Assembly (NCBI GenBank): GCA_036504075.1
Contig: DASXVX010000094.1
Coordinates: 1-64,000, forward strand
DNA: 64,000 nucleotides
Source: DASXVX01 sp036504075
GTDB lineage: Bacteria > Bacillota > Sulfobacillia > Symbiobacteriales > Symbiobacteriaceae
Direction of reading: 5' to 3'
Under the pieces are notes generated by a model. It worked only from the letters and a program-made list of their open reading frames with translations. It had not been told where the DNA came from and did not search any database. Made by a program: the position numbers and the translations under genes. Positions 43,130-51,914 of this stretch are shown here, one piece after another; positions within the stretch are counted from its first letter, which is position 1; each line of letters opens with the position of its first letter.

Positions 43130-44308
43130 CTATCGCTCGACGACCGTGGCGATGCCCATGCCCCCGCCGATGCAGAGCGTGGCAAGGCCCCGGCGGACAT
43201 TCCGCTTCTGCATCTCGTGCAGGAGCGTGACCAGGATGCGGGCCCCGCTGGCGCCAATGGGATGGCCCAGGGCGATGGCTCCGCCGTTCACGTTGACCCG
43301 GGCCGGGTCCAGGTCCAACTCCTTGCTCACGGACAGCGCCTGAGCGGCGAAGGCTTCGTTGGCCTCGAAGAGGTCGATTTCCGGCAGGGTCAGGCCGGCC
43401 TTGGCCAGTGCCTTCCGGGTGGCCGGGGCGGGGCCGATGCCCATGAACGCCGGGTCGACGCCGGCCGACGCGTAGCTCACGATGGTGGCCAGCGGCTGTA
43501 CACCGCGGGTCCGGGCCGTCGCTTCGGACATGAGGACCAGAGCCGCGGCCCCGTCGTTGATGCCCGAAGCGTTGGCGGCCGTTACGGTGCCGTCTTTCTT
43601 GAACGCAGGCTTGAGGAGAGCGAGCTTTTCCACTGTGGTCCCCTGCCGGATGAACTCATCCTGGTCAACGGCCGTGGGGTCGCCCTTCTTCTGCGGAATC
43701 AGCACAGGCACGATTTCATCGGCGAACCGGCCGGCCGCCTGGGCGGCGGCGGCCTTTTGCTGGCTGGCGGCGGCAAATTCGTCCTGCGCCTGGCGGGAAA
43801 TGCCGTACCGGTCCGCCAGATTCTCGGCGGTAATGCCCATATGGTACTGGTTGAACACGTCGGTGAGGCCGTCGGTGACCATGGAGTCCACGAGGACGGC
43901 GTTGCCCATGCGGGCGCCGAAGCGGGCGGACGGCACGAGGTACGGGGCGGCGCTCATGTTCTCCATCCCGCCGGCCACGATTACCTCGGCATCGCCGCAG
44001 GCAATGGCCTGCGCCGCCAGGGTGACGGCCTTCATGCCGGAGCCGCAGAGCTTGTTGATCGACGTGGCCGGGACTTCGGCCGGAATGCCGGCCTTCATGG
44101 CGGCCTGGCGGGCGGGACCCTGGCCCAGCCCGGCTTGCAGCACAATGCCCATGAGCACTTCGTCAACCTCGCCGGGAGCGACCGCCGCCCGGCGGAGGGC
44201 TTCACGAATGGCGACGGCGCCGAGTTCCGGCGCGGAGACGCCCGCCAGGGCGCCGCCGAAGTTGCCGACGGCCGTACGAACTGCGGCAGCGATTACGACA
44301 CGGTTCAT
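43130..44308 (-). CDS. Acetyl-CoA C-acetyltransferase (thiolase II)
   Basis: 392 residues, the usual length. Active Cys is in SINKLCGSGMKAV (about 88), GGMENMSAAPYL follows, and the C-terminal catalytic blocks are NVNGGAIALGHPIGASGARI (His) and LCIGGGMGIA (Cys). It cleaves acetoacetyl-CoA to two acetyl-CoA, the last step of the short-chain acid oxidation implied by the surrounding genes. Cotranscribed with the CoA-transferase (16-base gap) from tandem sigma-54 promoters. Confidence 0.95.
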   Translation of the reverse strand: MNRVVIAAAVRTAVGNFGGALAGVSAPELGAVAIREALRRAAVAPGEVDEVLMGIVLQAGLGQGPARQAAMKAGIPAEVPATSINKLCGSGMKAVTLAAQAIACGDAEVIVAGGMENMSAAPYLVPSARFGARMGNAVLVDSMVTDGLTDVFNQYHMGITAENLADRYGISRQAQDEFAAASQQKAAAAQAAGRFADEIVPVLIPQKKGDPTAVDQDEFIRQGTTVEKLALLKPAFKKDGTVTAANASGINDGAAALVLMSEATARTRGVQPLATIVSYASAGVDPAFMGIGPAPATRKALAKAGLTLPEIDLFEANEAFAAQALSVSKELDLDPARVNVNGGAIALGHPIGASGARILVTLLHEMQKRNVRRGLATLCIGGGMGIATVVER

Positions 44309-44324
44309 AAGAGCATACCTCCTG

Positions 44325-45893
44325 CTAATCAGCCGCGGCCGCTTGACCCAGCCGTAGCCCCATCTTCTCCGGGAAGAAAATCTCAGCCGGCATCAGCTTC
44401 AGGTCAGCCGCGATCACGGGCCGGAACTCCATCTGGTCGAGAATGTCTTTCTGCAGGTCGATGCCGGGGGCGATTTCGATCAGGGTCAGCCCTTCGGGCC
44501 GGAGTTCGAAGACCGCCCGCTCGGTGACGTAGAGTACCGGCTGGCCTTTCATGGTGGCATATTCGCCGCTGAACGTGACTTGCTCAACCTGCCCGACGAA
44601 CTTCTTGGCCTTGCCCTCCTTGGCGATGACCAGCCGGCCGTTCTCGACGTTGATGCTGGTGCCGCCGGCGGTGAACGTGCCGCAGTAGATCAGCTTCTTG
44701 GCCGTCTGGGTGATATTGATAAAGCCGCCCGCACCGGCCACCCGCGGGCCGAATTTGGAGACGTTGACGTTGCCGGCCGCATCGGTCTGGGCCATGCCCA
44801 GGAACGCGAGATCCAGGCCGCCGCCATCGTAGAAGTCGAACTGGTAGGGCTGATCCAAAATGGCGTCCGGGTTGGCGGCGGCGCCGAAGCTGAGGCCGCC
44901 GGCCGGCATGCCGCCCACCGGACCGGATTCCACTGTGAGGTACATTTCGTCGCCGAGACCTTCTTCGTTAGCCACCGAAGCAACGCCTTCCGGCACGCCG
45001 ATGCCAAGGTTGACCGTGGCGCCGGGCACCAGTTCCATGGCTGCCCGCCGGGCGACGACTTTCCGCTCGTCCAGCGCCATGGGAGCGACGGAGGCCAGCG
45101 GCACCCGGACCTGGCCCGTGTAGGCGGGGTTGAAGGACTCGGCAAACGTCTGCCACTGGTTTTCCGACTTGCCGATGACGATGGCGTCCACCAGAATGCC
45201 CGGCACGCGGACGGACCGGGGATGCAGGGAACCGCGGGTGACGACCCGCTCCACCTGGGCGATGACCACGCCGCCGCTGTTCTTCACGGCCTGGGCGATG
45301 GACAGGATTTCGAGGTTGACCGCCTCCTTCTCAATGGAGAGGTTCCCAAACTCGTCGGCGCTGGTGGCCCGAATCAGTCCCACGTGAATCGGGAAAGCCT
45401 TGTAGAGCAGCCACTCCCGGCCTTCCAACTCCACCAGTTTGACCAGGTCCTCCGTGGTCCGCTCATTCAGCTTGCCGCCCTGAAGGCGGGGGTCCACGAA
45501 CGTGCGCAGGCCCACGTGGGTGAGGGTGCCGGGCTTGCCAGCCGCGATATCCCGGAACAGGTGGGAAATTACACCCTGGGGCAGGTTGTACGCCTCGATC
45601 TTATTTTCTACGGCCAGCTTGCCAAGCTTCGGGGCCAGGTTCCAATGGCCGCCGACCACACGCCGGACCATGCCCTCGCCGCCGAAGTGGTTCAGTCCCT
45701 TGTCCTTGCCGTCGCCCTGACCGGCGGCATATACCAGCGTAAGGTCCCGGGGATGTCCGGTCTCCAGGAATCGCTGCTCCAGGGCCGCAGTCACTTCTTC
45801 GGCATGTCCGGCGCCGATGAACCCTTCACAAGCGACTGTCGCACCGTCGGGGATTAACGCAAGGGCCTGTTCAACCGTTACGACTTTGCTCAA
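44325..45893 (-). CDS. Acyl-CoA:acid CoA-transferase (YdiF/Pct type)
   Basis: 522 residues from TTG with AGGAGG upstream. Both CoA-transferase halves are fused in one chain: CEGFIGAGHAEEVTAAL and LTLVYAAGQGDGKDKGLNHFGGEGMVRRVVGGHW in the first, NLGIGVPEGVASVANEEG, LTVESGPVGGMPAGGLSFGA (catalytic Glu in VESG) and GGFINITQTAKKLIYCGTFT in the second. It activates short acids such as butyrate, 3-hydroxybutyrate or acetoacetate by CoA exchange. First gene of the minus-strand arm of the island. Confidence 0.93.
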   Translation of the reverse strand: MSKVVTVEQALALIPDGATVACEGFIGAGHAEEVTAALEQRFLETGHPRDLTLVYAAGQGDGKDKGLNHFGGEGMVRRVVGGHWNLAPKLGKLAVENKIEAYNLPQGVISHLFRDIAAGKPGTLTHVGLRTFVDPRLQGGKLNERTTEDLVKLVELEGREWLLYKAFPIHVGLIRATSADEFGNLSIEKEAVNLEILSIAQAVKNSGGVVIAQVERVVTRGSLHPRSVRVPGILVDAIVIGKSENQWQTFAESFNPAYTGQVRVPLASVAPMALDERKVVARRAAMELVPGATVNLGIGVPEGVASVANEEGLGDEMYLTVESGPVGGMPAGGLSFGAAANPDAILDQPYQFDFYDGGGLDLAFLGMAQTDAAGNVNVSKFGPRVAGAGGFINITQTAKKLIYCGTFTAGGTSINVENGRLVIAKEGKAKKFVGQVEQVTFSGEYATMKGQPVLYVTERAVFELRPEGLTLIEIAPGIDLQKDILDQMEFRPVIAADLKLMPAEIFFPEKMGLRLGQAAAAD

Positions 45894-45943
45894 GGTGAAA
45901 CTACCTCCTGTCCCTGCATTCGCGGGGTCAGGAGCTACCTATT

Positions 45944-45979
45944 ACAAGAACCGTGCCAACGACAAGAACCGTGCCAACG
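45944..45979 (-). promoter_or_regulatory. Tandemly duplicated sigma-54 promoter of the CoA-transferase/thiolase operon
   Basis: An exact 18-base unit occurs twice back to back (45944-45961 and 45962-45979). Read on the minus strand each gives TTGGCACG-GTTC-TTGT: the -24 GG and a -12 element with correct 10-base spacing (consensus TGGCACG-N4-TTGC; here GT instead of GC). The inner copy lies about 50 bases upstream of the CoA-transferase start. Confidence 0.8.
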
Positions 45980-45980
45980 G

Positions 45981-46008
45981 AAAATGCGGCAGGCTCGTCT
46001 GCCGCATT
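45981..46008 (-). terminator. Terminator of the sigma-54 regulator gene
   Basis: 10-bp stem AATGCGGCAG / CTGCCGCATT followed on the minus strand by TTTTCC, 13 bases after the regulator stop and immediately before the tandem promoters. Confidence 0.8.
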
Positions 46009-46020
46009 CATATGTGCGTG

Positions 46021-47460
46021 CTACCCGGGTATGGCCCATCGCTCCATCCGCCGGTAGAGCACCGAGCGGTGAATCCCCAACCGCCTGGCGGCCTGCAGTT
46101 TGTTGCCGCCCGTGGCCCGCAAGGCGTCGACGAGCAGTTGTCGCTCGGTCTCCTCGATCTGCTTGCGCATGGGGCCGGCGGTGCCGACCACCGTCGCTCC
46201 GGGGTCGGTACCCGAGCGCCGGAGGCCTACGTAGGGCGGCAGGTCGGCCCAGTCGATCACGTCATTGTCGACCGTGTTCACGACCCGTTCCAGGGTATGC
46301 ACCAGCTGCCGGACGTTGCCCGGCCAGTGGTAGCCTTGCAGGACCGCCATGGCCGCCGGCGTCAGGATTTTGACCTCGACGGCGGCTTCGCTGCAGACCC
46401 GCTCGATGAGCGACCGCACCAGCAGCGGGATATCTTCGAGCCGCTCCCGGAGCGGCGGCATTTGCAGTTCGATCACGTTCAGCCGGTAGTAGAGGTCTTC
46501 CCGGAAGCGGCCTTCGGCCACCTCTTTGGGCAGGTCCTTGTTGGTGGCGGCGACGATCCGTACATCTACATGCGTTTCCTTGAGGCCGCCGACTTTCTGA
46601 ATCTCCCGTTCCTGAATGGCCCGCAGGACCTTGGCCTGCATCTCCAGGGGCATTTCGGCGATTTCATCCAAAAAGATGGTGCCCGTGTGGGCCTGCTCGA
46701 ACTTGCCGGGCTTGCCGCCCTTGAGGGCACCGCTGAAGGCGCCGGACTCGTAGCCGAACAGTTCGGACTCCAGCAGGTCCTTCGGGATCGCGGCACAGTT
46801 GACTTTCACGAAGGGGTGCATGGACCGGCGGCTTTCGCTGTGCATGGCATGCGCCAGCAACTCCTTGCCGGTGCCGCTTTCGCCGAGAATCAGCACCGTA
46901 GCGTTGGACTGCGCGACCCGCGCCGCCAGCGTCTTGAGGCGGGCCATGGCCGGGCCGTCGCCGATCATGTCGGCCAGCTGGTACTTGGCCCGGGCTTCCC
47001 GGTTGAACTGCCGTTCGTAGTACTCGACCCGTTTCTGAAGCTGGTCGAGCCGGTCCACCACGGACTTCAGGTCGGTGTAGCTGCGGAACATGACCCGGCC
47101 CACGGCGCCCACCAGTTGGCCGGAAACGAAGACCGGGTGCCGCTCGACGATAAACTCCTCGCTGCCGACCTGGAACGGCCGGCCCACTTCGGGCACACCG
47201 CTCTGGGCCACGATGTGCATGCGGGAGTTGGGCAGCACCTCGGTGACATGCCGGCCGAGGGCCTTGTCCCGGTGGACGTTGAGGATGGTCTCGTAGGCGC
47301 GGTTCAGGAACAGGACAATGCCCTTCGCGTCTACGACGACCATGGCATCCAGGGCATCTTCGAAGACGCTGAAGATCAGGTCGTTCACGCACTGTGAGGT
47401 CCAGATGTTGTGGCGTGGGTTCGCCGTGGCAGACGGGGCCCCGGCCGGTTGTGTAGTCAA
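46021..47460 (-). CDS. Sigma-54-dependent enhancer-binding activator (PAS-AAA+-Fis)
   Basis: 479 residues from TTG 47460, chosen because AGGAGG lies 7 bases upstream; a longer frame would run through an operator array. A PAS domain (about 30-140, ALDAMVVVDAKGIVLFLNRAYE) precedes a coiled linker and the AAA+ core: Walker A GESGTGKE, sigma-54 loop GAFSGA (Ser in place of the usual Thr of GAFTGA), Walker B GTIFLDEIAEMP, and WPGNVRQL. A Fis-type HTH ends it (GGNKLQAARRLGIHRSVLYRRM). It lies between two operons with sigma-54 promoters and should switch on both in response to a small acid or acyl-CoA sensed by PAS. Confidence 0.94.
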   Translation of the reverse strand: MTTQPAGAPSATANPRHNIWTSQCVNDLIFSVFEDALDAMVVVDAKGIVLFLNRAYETILNVHRDKALGRHVTEVLPNSRMHIVAQSGVPEVGRPFQVGSEEFIVERHPVFVSGQLVGAVGRVMFRSYTDLKSVVDRLDQLQKRVEYYERQFNREARAKYQLADMIGDGPAMARLKTLAARVAQSNATVLILGESGTGKELLAHAMHSESRRSMHPFVKVNCAAIPKDLLESELFGYESGAFSGALKGGKPGKFEQAHTGTIFLDEIAEMPLEMQAKVLRAIQEREIQKVGGLKETHVDVRIVAATNKDLPKEVAEGRFREDLYYRLNVIELQMPPLRERLEDIPLLVRSLIERVCSEAAVEVKILTPAAMAVLQGYHWPGNVRQLVHTLERVVNTVDNDVIDWADLPPYVGLRRSGTDPGATVVGTAGPMRKQIEETERQLLVDALRATGGNKLQAARRLGIHRSVLYRRMERWAIPG

Positions 47461-47475
47461 GCTGGTACCTCCTGG

Positions 47476-47525
47476 TGTCGCCAGTGTCGCTGTCGCAAGG
47501 TGAGACAGTGTCGCAGGTGGCGACA
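47476..47525 (+). promoter_or_regulatory. TGTCGC repeat array, probable enhancer/operator of the sigma-54 activator
   Basis: Four direct TGTCGC copies (47476, 47485, 47491, 47509) and one inverted GCGACA (47520) in 50 bases. The last two form the palindrome TGTCGC-AGGTG-GCGACA. The array is about 105-150 bases upstream of the -24 box at 47629, a normal enhancer distance, and just upstream of the activator start, so it can also serve autoregulation. Confidence 0.65.
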
Positions 47526-47627
47526 TCATCGTAACACCGGTCCAAGCCGCCCGCCTGACGTTTCCGTACCGGGAGTTCTGGCCCGAACGGGCCATCCACG
47601 ATCTAGGGTCCCCTGGTTTTCACGGGT

Positions 47628-47643
47628 TGGCACGGGGCTTGCT
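47628..47643 (+). promoter_or_regulatory. Sigma-54 promoter of the acyl-CoA oxidation operon
   Basis: TGGCACGGGGCTTGCT matches the -24/-12 consensus TGGCACG-N4-TTGC(A/T) at every conserved base. It is about 50 bases upstream of the SDR start. Confidence 0.9.
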
Positions 47644-47693
47644 TTGTAGAGAGAGCGAACCGAGAAATCACCGGCTGAAAAGGGGTATGGCGC

Positions 47694-48434
47694 ATGAAAC
47701 TACAGGAACGGGTTGCGATTATTACCGGGTCCGGACGCGGGATTGGGCGGGAAGGGGCACTGGCCTTCGCCCGGGAGGGGGCAAAAGTCGTGGTGGCGGA
47801 CTTCGACGCTGAGAGCGGCGGGCAGACGGCGGCCGATATCGCCGCCACCGGCGCTGAAGCGCTCTTTGTCCAAGTGAACGTGGCCGACCGGGCGAGCGTG
47901 AATGCGATGGTGGAAGCCGTGCTGGCCAAGTTCGGTGGGATTGACATTCTGGTGAACAACGCCGGCATTACGGCCGACGCCTCGCTGGCAAAGATGACCG
48001 AAGAGGCCTGGGACCGGGTCATCGCCGTGAACCTGAAAGGCGTGTTCAACTGCACGCAGGCGGTGCTGCCGACCATGATCGCCAAGAAGTACGGCCGCAT
48101 TATCAACACGTCGTCGGTGGTCGGCCGGTTCGGAAACTTCGGCCAGACCAATTACGCCGCTACCAAGGCCGGGGTTATCGGGATGACCATGACCTGGTGC
48201 AAGGAACTCGCCGCCAAGGGTATTACCGTCAACGCTGTTGCTCCTGGTTTTATCCTGACGGAAATGACCGCAAAGATGCCGGAAAACGTCCTGGCCATGA
48301 TGCGTGACAAGGCTCCGGCTCGCCGTCTGGGCCTTCCCGCTGACATCGCCAACGCATACGTCTTTCTGGCGCAGGAAGAGTCTGGCTTTATCAACGGACA
48401 CGTGCTGGCGGTTGACGGCGGTCTGACCCTTTAA
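47694..48434 (+). CDS. SDR oxidoreductase, FabG/PhaB-like 3-oxoacyl reductase
   Basis: 246 residues. Classical SDR: GSGRGIGREGAL cofactor site, NNAGI, INTSSVVG (Ser) and NYAATKAG (Y-x-x-x-K). A VVADFD acidic end of beta2 suggests NAD(H) preference, and GHVLAVDGGL closes the fold. FabG/PhaB-type enzymes act on (R)-3-hydroxyacyl substrates. Here the neighbours suggest oxidation of (R)-3-hydroxybutyryl-CoA or free (R)-3-hydroxybutyrate. First gene of the sigma-54-controlled operon; AAAGGGG precedes the ATG. Confidence 0.9.
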   Translation: MKLQERVAIITGSGRGIGREGALAFAREGAKVVVADFDAESGGQTAADIAATGAEALFVQVNVADRASVNAMVEAVLAKFGGIDILVNNAGITADASLAKMTEEAWDRVIAVNLKGVFNCTQAVLPTMIAKKYGRIINTSSVVGRFGNFGQTNYAATKAGVIGMTMTWCKELAAKGITVNAVAPGFILTEMTAKMPENVLAMMRDKAPARRLGLPADIANAYVFLAQEESGFINGHVLAVDGGLTL

Positions 48435-48463
48435 TTCCCCCCCAAGTGAAGGAGGAAACCGTC

Positions 48464-49858
48464 TTGCTACAAGTCGCTGCAATCTTCCTCAGCCTTTTCC
48501 TGCTCATTTTCTTTGCCTACCGCGGTTATAGCGTCATCCTGTTCGCCCCGGTCTTCGCACTCCTCGCCGCCGCCGTCTCCGGGCTGAACGTGATGCCGGC
48601 CTACTCGGAACTCTTCCTGCTAAAGATGGCTGCCTACGTCAAGGCGTTCTTCCCGCTCTTCATGCTCGGTGCCGTGTTCGGGAAGGTCATGGACGAATCC
48701 GGCGCCGCCAAGGCCATCGCCAAGTGGATTCTGGCGAAGCTCGGCCCGTCCCGGGCGATCATCTCCGTCGTTCTCGCCGTGGCCGTGCTGACCTACGGCG
48801 GTGTCTCGCTCTTCGTCGTCGCTTTCGCCGTCTACCCGTTCGCGACGGCGCTTTTCAAGGAGGGCGGCATCCCCAAGCGGCTGATTCCGGCTTCCATCGC
48901 CCTCGGCGCCTTCACCTTCACCATGACGGCGCTGCCCGGCACGGCCCAGATTCAGAACCTGATTCCGACCAAGTATTTCGGGACCACCGCCTATGCTGCT
49001 CCGACCATCGGCCTGTTCGTGGCCGCCTGGGAACTGATTGGCGGCCTACTCTGGCTGGAGTACCGGCGGCGTAAGGCCCAGGCTGCCGGCGAAGGCTACG
49101 GCGTCCACACGAAGAACGAGTCGGGCATCGCGGTCGACGAGTCCAAGCTGCCGAATCCGCTGGTCGCCATCGTGCCGCTGCTGGTCGTGCTCAGCATCAA
49201 CTACGTGCTGACCAAGTCGATTCCGCACTGGAATCTGGCCATGCTGAAGCCCTACGAGAAGCTGCCCCTCGCCAACTTGACCATGGCCAGCGTAGCCGCC
49301 AACTGGTCGCTGATCATCGGCCTCGTCGCCGGCATTACCGTCGCCGTCGTCCTCGGCTGGAAGAACCTCAGCGACAAGCTGGCCCAGACCCTGAACCAGG
49401 GCACCATCGGCTCCCTGCTGGCGGTCATGAACACCGCTTCGGAAGTCGGCTACGGCGGCGTCATCTCTTCGCTGGCCGGTTTCACCACCATCACCAACGG
49501 CCTGCTCGCGATCAAGGGCTCCCCGCTGGTCTCCGAGGCCGTCGCCGTGAACCTGCTGGCCGGCATCACCGGCTCCGCCTCCGGCGGCATGTCCATCGCC
49601 CTGGACACCCTGGGCAAGACCTACCTGGAATGGGCCAACCGGGTCAACGTCAGCCCGGAGATGCTGCACCGCATCGCCGCCGTCGCTTCGGGCGGGCTGG
49701 ACGTCCTCCCGCACAACGGCGCCGTCATCACCCTGCTTTCGATCACCGGCCTGACCCACAAGGAATCGTATATCGACATCATGATGGTCGCCCTCGTGAA
49801 TACCATCATCGCCGGCGCCATGGGTATCCTGCTCTACTCGATTACCCACATCGCCTAA
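48464..49858 (+). CDS. GntP-family permease, probable short-chain hydroxy acid importer
   Basis: 464 residues from TTG 48464 (AAGGAGG 8 bases upstream); GTG 48446 would place that site inside the gene. About 12-14 helices. FFPLFMLGAVFGKVMDESGAAKAIAKWIL and ALPGTAQIQNLIPTKYFGTTAYAAPTIG are typical of the GntP/gluconate group that includes hydroxybutyrate permeases. ASGGLDVLPHNGAVITLLSITGLTHKESY is the conserved C-terminal block. The catabolic genes around it suggest uptake of 3-hydroxybutyrate or a similar acid. Confidence 0.88.
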   Translation: MLQVAAIFLSLFLLIFFAYRGYSVILFAPVFALLAAAVSGLNVMPAYSELFLLKMAAYVKAFFPLFMLGAVFGKVMDESGAAKAIAKWILAKLGPSRAIISVVLAVAVLTYGGVSLFVVAFAVYPFATALFKEGGIPKRLIPASIALGAFTFTMTALPGTAQIQNLIPTKYFGTTAYAAPTIGLFVAAWELIGGLLWLEYRRRKAQAAGEGYGVHTKNESGIAVDESKLPNPLVAIVPLLVVLSINYVLTKSIPHWNLAMLKPYEKLPLANLTMASVAANWSLIIGLVAGITVAVVLGWKNLSDKLAQTLNQGTIGSLLAVMNTASEVGYGGVISSLAGFTTITNGLLAIKGSPLVSEAVAVNLLAGITGSASGGMSIALDTLGKTYLEWANRVNVSPEMLHRIAAVASGGLDVLPHNGAVITLLSITGLTHKESYIDIMMVALVNTIIAGAMGILLYSITHIA

Positions 49859-49968
49859 ATCCCGCATCTGTTCCCCAAACGGCGGGCGCCTCGCACCAAC
49901 CCCCTGGTCCGTGTCGCCCGCCTTCATGGCCCCTGCTTGGTAATATATTCACAAGGAGTGCTCTACAC

Positions 49969-51105
49969 ATGTTTACACTGACTGAACAGCAGGAACTTAT
50001 TCGCAACCTGGTCCGGGAGTTCGCCGTGAGCCAGGTCGCCCCGATCGCCTGTGAGATCGATGACGAGGCCCGCTGGCCCGCCGAGACCATCAAGGCCATG
50101 ACCGCGCTGGATCTCATGGGCATTCCGTTCCCCGAGCAGTACGGCGGCTCCGGCGGCGACTACCTGAGCTACATCATTACGGTGGAGGAGCTTTCCCGGG
50201 CCTGCGCTTCCACGGGTGTGATCCTGTCCGCCCATATTTCCCTGGCCGGCGCCCCGATTTACCAGTTTGGCACCGAAGCGCAGAAGCAGCAGTACCTGCC
50301 CGACCTGGCCGCCGGCCGTAAGCTGGGCGCTTTCTGCCTCACGGAGCCGGCCGCCGGCACCGACGCCGCCAGCCAGACCACCGTGGCCGAACTGGACGGC
50401 GACGACTACGTGCTGAACGGCGGCAAGTGCTTCATTACGAACGGCGACCACGCCGAAACGTTCATCGTCCTCGCCATGACCGACAAGGCCAAGGGCACCA
50501 AGGGTATCAGCGCTTTTATCGTCGAGAAGGCGTTTGCGGGCGTGTCGGTCGGGAAGCACGAACGGAAAATGGGCATCCGGGCGGCGCACACCACCGAGGT
50601 CCTGTTCCGCAATGCCCGGGTGCCGAAGGCGAACCTGCTGGGCAAGGAAGGCGACGGCTTCAAGATCGCCATGGTGACGCTCGACGGCGGGCGCATCGGC
50701 ATCGCGGCGCAGGCGCTGGGCATCGCGCAGGCTTCCCTGGACGAGTCGATCAAGTGGGCCAAGGAGCGGCAGCAGTTCGGCAAGCCGATTGCCGCCAACC
50801 AGGCGATTCAGTTCATGATCGCCGACATGGCCGTGCAGGTCCAGGCGGCCCGCCACCTGGTCTACCATGCCGCCACGCTCAAAGGTGAAGGCAAGCCCTA
50901 CAGCAAGGAGGCCGCCATGGCCAAGCTGTTCGCCGCCGAGACGGCCATGCAGCAGTCAATCAAGGCTGTCCAGATCCACGGCGGGTACGGTTATATCAAG
51001 GGCACCACGGTCGAGCGGCTCATGCGGGACGCCAAGATCACCGAGATTTACGAGGGCACGTCGGAAGTCCAGCGCATGGTCATTTCCGCCAGCGTTCTGC
51101 GCTAA
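49969..51105 (+). CDS. Short-chain acyl-CoA dehydrogenase
   Basis: 378 residues from ATG 49969 (AAGGAG upstream). FAD and substrate blocks: CLTEPAAGTDAASQTTVAE, FITNGDHAET, GKHERKMGIRAAHTTEVLF. RQQFGKPIAANQAIQFMIADM and the catalytic-base motif IYEGTSEVQRMVIS (Glu of YEGT) are at the C-terminus, as in butyryl-CoA dehydrogenases. It should oxidise butyryl-CoA (or a near relative) to crotonyl-CoA and reduce the Etf encoded next. Confidence 0.95.
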   Translation: MFTLTEQQELIRNLVREFAVSQVAPIACEIDDEARWPAETIKAMTALDLMGIPFPEQYGGSGGDYLSYIITVEELSRACASTGVILSAHISLAGAPIYQFGTEAQKQQYLPDLAAGRKLGAFCLTEPAAGTDAASQTTVAELDGDDYVLNGGKCFITNGDHAETFIVLAMTDKAKGTKGISAFIVEKAFAGVSVGKHERKMGIRAAHTTEVLFRNARVPKANLLGKEGDGFKIAMVTLDGGRIGIAAQALGIAQASLDESIKWAKERQQFGKPIAANQAIQFMIADMAVQVQAARHLVYHAATLKGEGKPYSKEAAMAKLFAAETAMQQSIKAVQIHGGYGYIKGTTVERLMRDAKITEIYEGTSEVQRMVISASVLR

Positions 51106-51135
51106 TTCCGCCGAGGTTAAGAGGAGGAGATCGCC

Positions 51136-51891
51136 ATGCCGAACGTGATCACGTGCTACAAGTGGGTCATCGATGAGGCCGATATCCGGGCCGGCGGGGG
51201 CGGCGCCCTCAGCTTCGAGCAGGCCGGCCGCAAGATCAGCGAGTACGACCGGAACGCCATCGAGGCGGCCGTGCAGATCTGTGAGCAGCAGGGCGGGAGC
51301 GTCACCGCCATTTCCCTGGGCGGCCCGGAAGTGAAAAGCTCGGCGAAGGACGCCCTGTCCCGGGGGCCGGAGCGGGCGATTCTGGCGTTGGACCCGGCGT
51401 TTGCGAACGCCGACTCCCAGACCACGGCCCTGGGACTGACCGCTGCCGTGAAGCTGGCCGGGGCGTACGACCTGATCGTGTGCGGCGAAGGCTCGGGCGA
51501 TGTGTACGCCCAGCAGGTCGGACCCCGCCTGGCGGAACTGCTGGGGATCCCCTGCATCACGTTCGCCGGCAAGCTGACCGTGACCGCCACGGGCGTGGTG
51601 GCCGAACGGAAGCTGGACGACGGCGTCGAGGTGGTGGAGGCGGCGTTCCCCGTGCTGGTGACCGTGTTGCCGGACGTGGCCAAGCCCCGGATTCCGAGCC
51701 TGAAGCAGGTCATGGGCGCAGCGAAAAAAGAGGTCAAGGTGGTGGACGCCGCGGCGCTGGGCCTGGCTGGCGACGCCCTCGCCGCCCGGTTTGAGACCAA
51801 GGCGTTGAAAGCGCCGGCCAGCAACCGCAAGCAGGTGAAAGTCGCGAACCCGGTCGCGCTGGCCGAGGCCATCGCAGGCGCCGTCCGCTAG
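51136..51891 (+). CDS. Electron transfer flavoprotein beta subunit (EtfB/FixA)
   Basis: 251 residues, GAGGAGGAG upstream. CYKWVIDEADIR, ISEYDRNAIEAAVQI and the AMP/NAD-site helix CGEGSGDVYAQQVGPRLAELLGIPCITFAGKL identify the EtfB fold; LPDVAKPRIPSLKQVMGA is the family tail. It pairs with EtfA (51915). With FixC and FixX following, the set has the FixABCX composition, in which some members bifurcate electrons; reading alone cannot tell bifurcating from ordinary. Confidence 0.94.
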   Translation: MPNVITCYKWVIDEADIRAGGGGALSFEQAGRKISEYDRNAIEAAVQICEQQGGSVTAISLGGPEVKSSAKDALSRGPERAILALDPAFANADSQTTALGLTAAVKLAGAYDLIVCGEGSGDVYAQQVGPRLAELLGIPCITFAGKLTVTATGVVAERKLDDGVEVVEAAFPVLVTVLPDVAKPRIPSLKQVMGAAKKEVKVVDAAALGLAGDALAARFETKALKAPASNRKQVKVANPVALAEAIAGAVR

Positions 51892-51914
51892 CGCCCTCAC
51901 CGAAGAAGGAAAGG

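Noticed and set aside
43217..45857. Plus-strand frames of 436 and 425 codons
   Set aside because: Antisense to the thiolase and CoA-transferase genes, no ribosome binding sites, no family features.
45817..47397. 526-codon plus-strand frame
   Set aside because: Antisense shadow of the sigma-54 activator; crosses its terminator and the tandem promoters.
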